Assembly: GCA_946886075.1 (NCBI GenBank)
Contig: CAMPHR010000037.1
Span: forward strand, 1-27,362
Origin: an uncultured Novosphingobium sp.
Lineage (GTDB): Bacteria > Pseudomonadota > Alphaproteobacteria > Sphingomonadales > Sphingomonadaceae
Reading direction: 5' to 3'
Length of the DNA stretch: 27,362 nt
Made by a program: the position numbers and the translations under genes
Part shown: piece after piece, positions 22,074 through 27,362 of the stretch
Position numbering within the stretch: the first letter of the stretch is position 1
Layout: the number at the start of each line of letters is the position of its first letter
The notes under the pieces: generated by a model
Databases searched by the model: none
The model's input: the letters and a program-made list of their open reading frames with translations, nothing else
Told to the model about the DNA's origin: nothing

Positions 22074-22102
22074 TTGCCTCGCCTTATGCTTTTCTCTATG
22101 CC
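22074..22102 (+). promoter_or_regulatory. Possible tRNA-Leu promoter
   Basis: TTGCCT (22074-22079) and TATGCC (22097-22102) are spaced by 17 bases, and transcription would begin about a dozen bases before the tRNA. Both boxes are imperfect. Confidence 0.35.
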
Positions 22103-22121
22103 GCGCCGACCGGCGACCGAT

Positions 22122-22206
22122 GCGGGCGTGGCGAAACTGGTAGACGCGCCAGATTTAGGTTCTGGTATCGCAAGATGTGGGGGTTCGAGTCCCTTCGCCC
22201 GCACCA
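22122..22206 (+). tRNA. tRNA-Leu (anticodon TAG)
   Basis: An 85-base class II tRNA with encoded CCA. Acceptor GCGGGCG/CGCCCGC, anticodon stem CCAGA/TCTGG with loop TTTAGGT giving anticodon TAG (reads CUA and other CUN), a long variable arm (TATCGCAAGATGT) and T-arm GGGGG-TTCGAGT-CCCTT. It precedes the trigger factor gene by 66 bases. Confidence 0.98.
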
Positions 22207-22272
22207 GTGCGCCCGGCTTGTTTCATGTCAGGCGCCACCTGAATTCAGCTGAGAAAGCGTTTGAGAGAAGAG

Positions 22273-23871
22273 ATGCAGACTGTCGAGACGTTGAACGAAG
22301 GCCTGAAGCGCGCCTACACCGTGACCATCACGTCGAAGGACATCGACGCCCGCGTTGAAAAAGAAGTGGCGACGATCGCGCCGCAGGTCCGCATGCCAGG
22401 CTTCCGCCCCGGCAAGGTGCCAGCCAACCTCGTCAAGAAGATGCATGGTGAATCGCTGCAGCGCGATGCGCTCAACAATTCGATCCAGGAAAGCATTCAG
22501 AAGCTGATCGCCGACAACAAGCTGCGCCCCGCGATGCAGCCGTCCGTCGAGCTGGATGAAAGCTTCGAATTCGGCAAGGACGCCGAAGTGAAGGTCGAAC
22601 TGGAAGTGCTGCCCGAAATCGCTGCGCCCAGCATTGAAGGCCTGAAGCTGGAGCGACTGACCGTCGACGTGGCTGATTCGCAGGTCGACGAAGCCGCTGG
22701 CCGCATCGCGACGCAGCAGGGCGCCCTCGAAGAGCATTCCGCCAACCATAAGGCGAAGGACGGCGACACGCTGACCATCGATTTCGTCGGCAAGATCGAC
22801 GGCGAAGCCTTTGAAGGCGGTTCGGCCGAAGATGTTAAGCTCAAGATCGGTTCGGGTCAGTTCATCCCAGGCTTCGAAGAGCAGCTGACCGGCGTCAAGA
22901 AGGGCGACGAGAAGACGATCACCGTTCCCTTCCCCGAAGATTATGGCGCCGCGCATCTCGCTGGCAAGGAAGCCACCTTCGACGTGACGGTCAAGGCGAT
23001 CCTGGACGCCGACAAGCCCAAGCTGGACGATGATTTCGCCAAGTCGCTGGGCCTTGAAGGTCTCGACAAGCTGAAGGAACTGCTCAAGGGCCAGATCGAG
23101 CAGGAACATAACGGCCTGACCCGCACCCATATGAAGCGTAAGCTGCTCGACCAGCTCGCCGCGGCGCATGATTTCGATGTTCCGCCGAGCATGGTGGAGG
23201 CCGAATTCAACCAGATTTGGGCCCAGCTTCAGCACGAAGCCGGCCATGAGGCTGATCCGGAAGCCGCTCTCAAGGAGATGGAAGCAGAGAAGGAAGATTA
23301 TCGTGCGATCGCGGTACGCCGCGTGCGTCTTGGCCTGCTCCTTTCCGAAATCGGCCAGGCCAATGGCGTGACGGTTTCGGAGCAGGAAATGAACCGCCTG
23401 ATCATGCAGGCGGCTCAGCAGTACAGCCCGCAGGACCGTGAGCGCTTCGTTCAGTATGTCCGCCAGGACCCGATGGCCGCTGCCCAGCTGCGTGCCCCGC
23501 TGTACGAAGACAAGGTCGTGGACTTCCTGTTCGACAAGGCGGAAGTCACCGATCGCGCCGTCAGCCGTGAAGAGCTGGAAGCAGCGATCGAAGCCGAAGA
23601 TGGCGATCTGAAGCCCCACGTCCATGGTCCCGGTTGCGGCCATGATCATCATGATCATGACGAAAAGCCCAAGGCCAAGAAGGCTGCGCCCAAGAAGGCC
23701 GCTGAGGCTGACGAACCGGCACCTGCGGCAGAAGACGCTCCTGCAAAGAAGGCGCCCGCCAAAAAGGCTGCTGCCAAGAAGGACGAGGCCGTAGCTGAAG
23801 ACGCTGCCGCCGAGGAAAAGCCCAAGGCCAAGAAGGCTGCTCCGAAGAAGGCTGCCGCCAAGGCTGAATAA
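22273..23871 (+). CDS. tig: Trigger factor with His-rich and Lys/Ala-rich C-terminal tail
   Basis: Ribosome-bound chaperone and prolyl isomerase that meets nascent chains at the exit tunnel. The ribosome-docking signature GFRPGKVP is at 43-50, the FKBP-type domain about 155-245 (DGDTLTIDFVGKIDGEAFEGG ... FIPGFEEQL), and the helical chaperone domain follows to about 440. From H449 the protein gains an unusual tail: a His cluster (HVHGPGCGHDHHDHD), then about 65 residues of Lys/Ala/Glu repeats. At 532 residues it is about 100 longer than E. coli TF. ATG 22273 (MQTVETLNEG) follows a purine-rich site. First gene of the tig-(GT)-clpP-clpX cluster and closed by its own terminator. Confidence 0.97.
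   Translation: MQTVETLNEGLKRAYTVTITSKDIDARVEKEVATIAPQVRMPGFRPGKVPANLVKKMHGESLQRDALNNSIQESIQKLIADNKLRPAMQPSVELDESFEFGKDAEVKVELEVLPEIAAPSIEGLKLERLTVDVADSQVDEAAGRIATQQGALEEHSANHKAKDGDTLTIDFVGKIDGEAFEGGSAEDVKLKIGSGQFIPGFEEQLTGVKKGDEKTITVPFPEDYGAAHLAGKEATFDVTVKAILDADKPKLDDDFAKSLGLEGLDKLKELLKGQIEQEHNGLTRTHMKRKLLDQLAAAHDFDVPPSMVEAEFNQIWAQLQHEAGHEADPEAALKEMEAEKEDYRAIAVRRVRLGLLLSEIGQANGVTVSEQEMNRLIMQAAQQYSPQDRERFVQYVRQDPMAAAQLRAPLYEDKVVDFLFDKAEVTDRAVSREELEAAIEAEDGDLKPHVHGPGCGHDHHDHDEKPKAKKAAPKKAAEADEPAPAAEDAPAKKAPAKKAAAKKDEAVAEDAAAEEKPKAKKAAPKKAAAKAE
23662..23840 (+). repeat. Direct repeat in the trigger factor tail
   Basis: A 26-base sequence encoding EKPKAKKAA occurs exactly twice, at 23662-23687 and 23815-23840, 153 bases apart and in the same frame. 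It bounds the Lys/Ala-rich region, so recombination between copies could shorten the tail by 51 residues in frame. Confidence 0.85.
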
Positions 23872-23892
23872 GGCTCTCAAGGCCTGACGGAT

Positions 23893-23930
23893 AAGCGCCC
23901 GGCTTCGACAAGAAGCGCGGGCGCTTTTCC
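23893..23930 (+). terminator. Rho-independent terminator after tig
   Basis: AAGCGCCCG (23893-23901) pairs with CGGGCGCTT (23918-23926), and within it GCTTC pairs with GAAGC around loop GACAA, with one bulged G. Four T and a C/T-rich tract follow. It separates tig from the glycosyltransferase. Confidence 0.85.
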
Positions 23931-24004
23931 TTTGTTGAGTGGCAGACGAAATATTAATCTGGGCCGTCCTAGCCAGGGGGCGTTCGGCGGAAGGTTTGGG
24001 GCAG

Positions 24005-24982
24005 ATGAAGGAATTTCCAGCGGTGGCAAGCGAGCAGGGGGCGGCCGGTCCCCGCATTGCCGTGATCCTTCCCTGCTATAATGAAGCAGGCGCGATCGTG
24101 CAGACGGTGCAGGATTTCCGCCGCGCGCTTCCCGCCGCCGACATCTACGTGTTCGATAACAACAGCACCGATTGCAGCTATGAACTGGCCGCAAATGCGG
24201 GGGCGATCGTCCGGCGCGTGGCGCAGCAGGGCAAAGGGCATGTCGTCCGGCGCATGTTCGCCGATGTGGAGGCGGACATCTACGTCATGGCTGACGGGGA
24301 TGCGACCTACGAAGCGGCGGCGGCGCCACGCCTCGTAGCCGCGATGCTCGAAGACAATCTCGACATGGTCGTCGGCGCTCGTCGCAGCGAGGTGGAGGAG
24401 GCCTATCGGCGCGGCCATCGCTTCGGCAACTGGGCGCTTACCAGCCTGCTGAAGCAGCTTTTCGGGCGCAGCTTCACGGACATATTGACGGGCTATCGCG
24501 TCTTTTCGCGCCGGTTCGTGAAGAGCTTTCCCGTACTCTCGGCGGGCTTCGAAATCGAAACCGAAATCAGCGTTCATGCGCTGGAGCTCGCCATGCCGGT
24601 GTCCGAGATCATGACCGTCTATGGAGCGCGGCCGGAAGGCTCGGCCAGCAAGCTATCGACCTATCGCGATGGCTGGCGCATCCTGCGCACCATCTTCACG
24701 CTTTATCGCATCGAAAAGCCGATCCTCTTCTTCGGCATCATCGCGACGCTACTGGCCGCGGCCGGGATCATCCTGGCGACACCGCTGATCATCACCTATA
24801 TCGAAACAGGCCTCGTGCCACGCTTCCCCACCGCGATCCTCGTGACTGGCCTCATGATCCTGGCTACGCTGTCTGGCATGTGTGGCTTGATCCTCGACAC
24901 CGTCGTGCGCGGACGCCGCGAAGTACGCCGCTTGGCTTATCTGACCTTCCCGGCACCGTCCAATTTCGAACGACGACACTGA
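24005..24982 (+). CDS. Family 2 glycosyltransferase with two C-terminal membrane helices
   Basis: A 325-residue GT-A-fold glycosyltransferase, probably transferring a sugar to a polyprenyl phosphate (DPM1/GtrB-like architecture). The nucleotide-sugar domain starts RIAVILPCYNEAG (17-29), with VFDNNSTDCS (49-58), the metal-binding DGD (97-99), and RVFSRRFVKSFPVLSAGFEIETEI further on. Two membrane helices lie at about 238-262 and 273-297. ATG 24005 (MKEFPAV) fits the family better than an upstream in-frame GTG at 23939, which overlaps the tail of the tig terminator region. It interrupts the usual tig-clpP-clpX order; sugar and acceptor cannot be named. Confidence 0.88.
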   Translation: MKEFPAVASEQGAAGPRIAVILPCYNEAGAIVQTVQDFRRALPAADIYVFDNNSTDCSYELAANAGAIVRRVAQQGKGHVVRRMFADVEADIYVMADGDATYEAAAAPRLVAAMLEDNLDMVVGARRSEVEEAYRRGHRFGNWALTSLLKQLFGRSFTDILTGYRVFSRRFVKSFPVLSAGFEIETEISVHALELAMPVSEIMTVYGARPEGSASKLSTYRDGWRILRTIFTLYRIEKPILFFGIIATLLAAAGIILATPLIITYIETGLVPRFPTAILVTGLMILATLSGMCGLILDTVVRGRREVRRLAYLTFPAPSNFERRH

Positions 24983-25008
24983 AGGCTTGCCAGCGCCTCA
25001 TACTACCC

Positions 25009-25037
25009 CTTGAACCTGCCAGCTTTTGTGCCGATGT
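25009..25037 (+). promoter_or_regulatory. Possible heat-shock (sigma-32 type) promoter of clpP
   Basis: CTTGAAC (25009-25015) and GCCGATGT (25030-25037) are 14 bases apart. This matches six of seven bases of the sigma-32 -35 box (CTTGAAA) and five of seven fixed bases of its -10 box (CCCCATnT). It lies 34 bases before clpP, a known heat-shock regulon member. Confidence 0.5.
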
Positions 25038-25071
25038 AGTGAGCGGGCAAAAATCACCCTGAAAGAGCAAA

Positions 25072-25707
25072 ATGACCGATATCATGTCTGATCCCATGGC
25101 CGCGCTTGTTCCGATCGTCATCGAACAATCCAATCGCGGCGAGCGCAGTTTCGACATTTATTCCCGCCTGCTGCGTGAACGGATCATCTTCGTGACCGGT
25201 CAGGTAGAGGATCACATGGCCTCGCTGATCGTCGCCCAGTTGCTGTTCCTCGAGTCGGAAAACCCGAAGAAAGACATCTGGATGTACATCAACTCGCCGG
25301 GCGGCGTGGTGACGGCGGGCATGGCGATCCATGACACCATGAAATATATCCGTCCGCAGGTCGGCACTGTTTGCATCGGTCAGGCCGCCTCCATGGGCAG
25401 CTTCCTGCTGGCCGCTGGCGAGCCCGGCAAGCGCATCGCGCTCTCCAACGCCCGCATCATGGTGCACCAGCCGTCGGGCGGCGCGCAGGGCATGGCGTCG
25501 GACATCGAAATCCAGGCGAAGGAGATCCTGAGGATTCGTCGCCGCCTCAATGACCTATATGTCAAATATACCGGCAAGTCGCTGGAAGAGGTGGAGCGGG
25601 CTATGGACCGCGACACCTTCCTCGAAGCGGAAGAGGCGAAGGCTTTCGGCCTGGTGGACGAGGTGTTTGACCGCCGCCCGGCCGCTCCGGAAACGACTGA
25701 CAGCTAA
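25072..25707 (+). CDS. clpP: ATP-dependent Clp protease proteolytic subunit
   Basis: Serine protease that forms the tetradecameric chamber used by ClpX and ClpA. The 211 residues contain the triad S107 (GQAASMGS), H132 (MVHQPSGG) and D181 (MDRDTFL), with spacing identical to E. coli ClpP. The N-terminal [21 protein letters not shown] is typical of the mature enzyme's axial loop, and a short propeptide may be removed. ATG 25072 is preceded by AAAGAG; ATG 25084 is a possible alternative. clpX follows 132 bases later. Confidence 0.98.
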   Translation: MTDIMSDPMAALVPIVIEQSNRGERSFDIYSRLLRERIIFVTGQVEDHMASLIVAQLLFLESENPKKDIWMYINSPGGVVTAGMAIHDTMKYIRPQVGTVCIGQAASMGSFLLAAGEPGKRIALSNARIMVHQPSGGAQGMASDIEIQAKEILRIRRRLNDLYVKYTGKSLEEVERAMDRDTFLEAEEAKAFGLVDEVFDRRPAAPETTDS

Positions 25708-25724
25708 CATGGATCTTAATCGCG

Positions 25725-25783
25725 CGCGCTGTTTTCTCCCCTTGTGAAACCAGCGCGACGCGGTCTAGGATGATCCTAGGACC
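25725..25783. repeat. Two adjacent hairpins in the clpP-clpX gap
   Basis: CGCGCTG (25725-25731) pairs with CAGCGCG (25751-25757), extended by TTT/AAA next to the stem. Directly after it, GGTCTAGGAT pairs with ATCCTAGGACC (25762-25783), a near-perfect palindrome with one extra base. Neither has a T-run behind it. They could be a processing or attenuation site or an operator for a separate clpX promoter. Confidence 0.5.
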
Positions 25784-25839
25784 AGAATATCCCTCGCCGT
25801 CGCGGTGTTTCGCTTGGGGCAGGGAGGAAAGATTGGCGA

Positions 25840-27108
25840 ATGACTAAGCTTACAGGCTCCGATTCCAAAAGCACGCTTTACTGCTCCTTCTGCGGCAAGT
25901 CGCAGCATGAGGTGCGTAAGCTGATCGCGGGGCCGACCGTGTTCATCTGCGACGAGTGCGTGGAACTGTGCAACGACATCATCCGCGAAGAGACCAAGGG
26001 CGGTCTCGTCGGCAAGAAGGATGGCGGCGTGCCGACCCCGCAGGAAATCTGCGATGTGCTGGACGATTATGTGATCGGCCAGAACCGGGCGAAGCGCGTC
26101 CTGTCGGTCGCGGTCCACAACCATTACAAGCGCCTCAACCACGGCACCAAGCCGGGCGAGGTTGAACTGGCCAAGTCCAACATCCTGCTCGTCGGCCCCA
26201 CCGGCTGCGGCAAGACGCTGCTCGCGCAGACACTGGCGAAGACATTCGACGTGCCCTTCACCATGGCCGACGCGACGACGCTGACGGAGGCGGGCTATGT
26301 CGGTGAGGATGTCGAAAACATCATCCTGAAACTGCTCCAGGCGTCTGACTATAATGTCGAAAAGGCGCAGCGCGGCATCGTCTACATCGACGAAATCGAC
26401 AAGATCAGCCGCAAGGCCGAAAATCCGTCGATCACGCGCGACGTGTCGGGCGAAGGCGTGCAGCAGGCGCTGCTGAAGCTGATGGAAGGCACCACCGCGT
26501 CGGTTCCGCCGCAGGGTGGCCGCAAGCATCCGCAGCAGGAGTTCCTGCAGGTCGACACGACCAACATCCTGTTCATCTGCGGCGGTGCCTTCGCGGGCCT
26601 CGAAAAGATTATCGGCGACCGTCTGGAGGCCAAGTCGATCGGTTTCGGCGCCCATGTGGCTGCTCCCGAAGAGCGCAAGGCCGGCGAACTGCTGCGTCAG
26701 AGCGAGCCGGAAGATCTGCTGAAATTTGGCCTGATCCCCGAGTTCGTGGGCCGTCTTCCCGTGATTGCGACGCTGGAAGATCTGGACGTCACCGCGCTGG
26801 TTAAGATCCTGGTCGAACCGAAAAACGCGCTGGTGAAGCAATATGGCAAGTTGTTCGATATGGAAAATGTCGAACTGAGCTTCACCGACGATGCTCTGAC
26901 CGCCATCGCCAGGAAGGCGATCGAACGCAAGACGGGCGCGCGCGGGCTGCGTTCGATCCTGGAGTCGATCCTGCTCGATACGATGTTCGACCTCCCTTCG
27001 ATGGAAGGCGTGGGCGAGGTTGTGGTCGACAAGGATGTCGTTGCCGGGACCAAGGAGCCGATCCGGGTGTTCAGCGACAAGGACAAACGCGCCGAAGACG
27101 CGGCCTGA
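25840..27108 (+). CDS. clpX: ATP-dependent Clp protease ATP-binding subunit ClpX
   Basis: AAA+ unfoldase that feeds substrates to ClpP. The 422 residues have the zinc-binding domain with C15, C18, C37 and C40, Walker A GPTGCGKT (119-126), pore loop GYVG (152-155), Walker B IVYIDEID (180-187), the RKH substrate loop (228-230), and the IGFG loop (267-270) that docks on ClpP. The length matches the family. A GGGAGGAAAG stretch precedes ATG 25840. It ends in a strong terminator. Confidence 0.98.
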   Translation: MTKLTGSDSKSTLYCSFCGKSQHEVRKLIAGPTVFICDECVELCNDIIREETKGGLVGKKDGGVPTPQEICDVLDDYVIGQNRAKRVLSVAVHNHYKRLNHGTKPGEVELAKSNILLVGPTGCGKTLLAQTLAKTFDVPFTMADATTLTEAGYVGEDVENIILKLLQASDYNVEKAQRGIVYIDEIDKISRKAENPSITRDVSGEGVQQALLKLMEGTTASVPPQGGRKHPQQEFLQVDTTNILFICGGAFAGLEKIIGDRLEAKSIGFGAHVAAPEERKAGELLRQSEPEDLLKFGLIPEFVGRLPVIATLEDLDVTALVKILVEPKNALVKQYGKLFDMENVELSFTDDALTAIARKAIERKTGARGLRSILESILLDTMFDLPSMEGVGEVVVDKDVVAGTKEPIRVFSDKDKRAEDAA

Positions 27109-27130
27109 TCCAGGTCTGCGAAGAATGAGC

Positions 27131-27165
27131 AAAAGCCCCGCTGGATCGCTCCAGCGGGGCTTTTT
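27131..27165 (+). terminator. Strong Rho-independent terminator after clpX
   Basis: AGCCCCGCTGGA and TCCAGCGGGGCT form a perfect 12-base-pair stem around loop TCGC (27146-27149), flanked by AAA and a run of five T. The A-tract on the left could let it also stop minus-strand transcription. Confidence 0.95.
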
Positions 27166-27196
27166 CGTGGGCGGATGACGGGCAGTTACGCGCGAA

Positions 27197-27232
27197 ATCC
27201 CACCGTCTTTGTAATTTCAGCCAAGGTGGGAT
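27197..27232. repeat. Inverted repeat in the terminal intergenic region
   Basis: ATCCCACC (27197-27204) and GGTGGGAT (27225-27232) form an 8-base-pair stem with a 20-base loop. It has no T-run and no gene next to it inside the window. Confidence 0.5.
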
Positions 27233-27264
27233 GTCATAGGGCTGGGCCGAGCAACTTAACCGTT

Positions 27265-27362
27265 CCCCTCCCGCAGGCGGGAGGGGCTAGGGGTGGGCGC
27301 GAGCGAAGCGAGCTTCATTAGCGCCCTCGGGAAATCAATCAGATGTTGCGCCAGCCCACCCC
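27265..27362. repeat. Dispersed composite palindromic repeat, cut by the window end
   Basis: CCCCTCCCGC (27265-27274) and GCGGGAGGGG (27277-27286) form a near-continuous palindrome. Then GGGGTGGGC (27290-27298) pairs with GCCCACCCC (27354-27362) at the window edge, enclosing about 55 bases with ATGTTGCGCC, the inverse of GGCGCAACAT at the 4103 repeat. The second outer palindrome would lie just beyond the window. No coding region is seen in 27166-27362. Confidence 0.65.

Noticed and set aside
23641..23871. Repeats in the tig 3' end as a CRISPR or VNTR array
   Set aside because: The repeats are codon-level Lys/Ala repeats within one protein frame, with no regular spacers.
22228..24057. A 609-codon minus-strand frame
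   Set aside because: It is the antisense of tig and the start of the glycosyltransferase. The low-complexity tail of tig keeps it open, and no family resemblance is seen.
25765..27132. A 455-codon minus-strand frame opposite clpX
   Set aside because: Antisense of clpX, with a biased composition and no recognisable domain.
1..27362. A defence, phage or biosynthetic system hidden in the window
   Set aside because: Every substantial gene belongs to a known housekeeping or common regulatory family, and no unexplained multi-gene cluster remains.

Overview
This is a high-GC chromosomal window that reads as core genome of an alphaproteobacterium, most likely a sphingomonad (Sphingobium/Sphingomonas type). 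That assignment is inference. It rests on a MucR/Ros regulator with the Cys-x2-Asp zinc finger, a short acidic proline-rich protein, a trigger factor with a His-rich and Lys/Ala-rich tail, the gene order, and REP-like dispersed repeats. I see no prophage, insertion sequence, CRISPR array or rRNA. Codon use looks uniform.

Layout. (1) 1-2635, plus strand: the last codons of what is probably the pyruvate dehydrogenase E2 subunit, a YciA-type acyl-CoA thioesterase, the E3 subunit lpdA, and a PAP2 phosphatase with a palindromic repeat inserted in frame. (2) 2597-11897, minus strand: read from right to left, nfu, tsaB, rimI, mucR, fur, plsC, miaB, phoH, ybeY, ybeX and a DUF2142 membrane protein. 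The miaB-phoH-ybeY-ybeX block (tRNA modification, RNA and ribosome maturation) matches the order known from E. coli, here led by fur and plsC. A terminator after mucR probably separates it from fur. (3) 12010-17790, plus strand: a flavin-reductase-fold stress protein, a DEAD-box RNA helicase behind a structured leader, a periplasmic M16 peptidase, and Ogt, whose 3' end runs antisense across a tRNA gene. (4) 17725-19796, minus strand: tRNA-Arg(CCG), a small secreted Cys protein, nth and dapB. (5) 19902-20600, plus strand: a class III sirtuin. (6) 20597-22004, minus strand: an ECF sigma factor overlapping a shortened FecR-like anti-sigma, and a proline-rich small protein. (7) 22122-27108, plus strand: tRNA-Leu(UAG), the proteostasis genes tig, clpP and clpX, with a membrane glycosyltransferase between tig and clpP. 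The window ends in dispersed repeats after the strong clpX terminator.

Most of the content is housekeeping: oxidative decarboxylation, tRNA modification (t6A via tsaB, ms2i6A via miaB), Fe-S assembly, base excision and alkylation repair, lysine biosynthesis and proteolysis. No clear undescribed multi-gene system is visible. The most interesting signals are the repeat domesticated inside the PAP2 gene, the Ogt/tRNA antisense overlap with a long hairpin on the other side of the tRNA, the helicase leader with mutually exclusive pairings, and the sigma/anti-sigma pair whose FecR lacks the usual periplasmic domain. No gene-free stretch exceeds 300 bases; the longest are 12481-12757 and 4013-4280, both described below.
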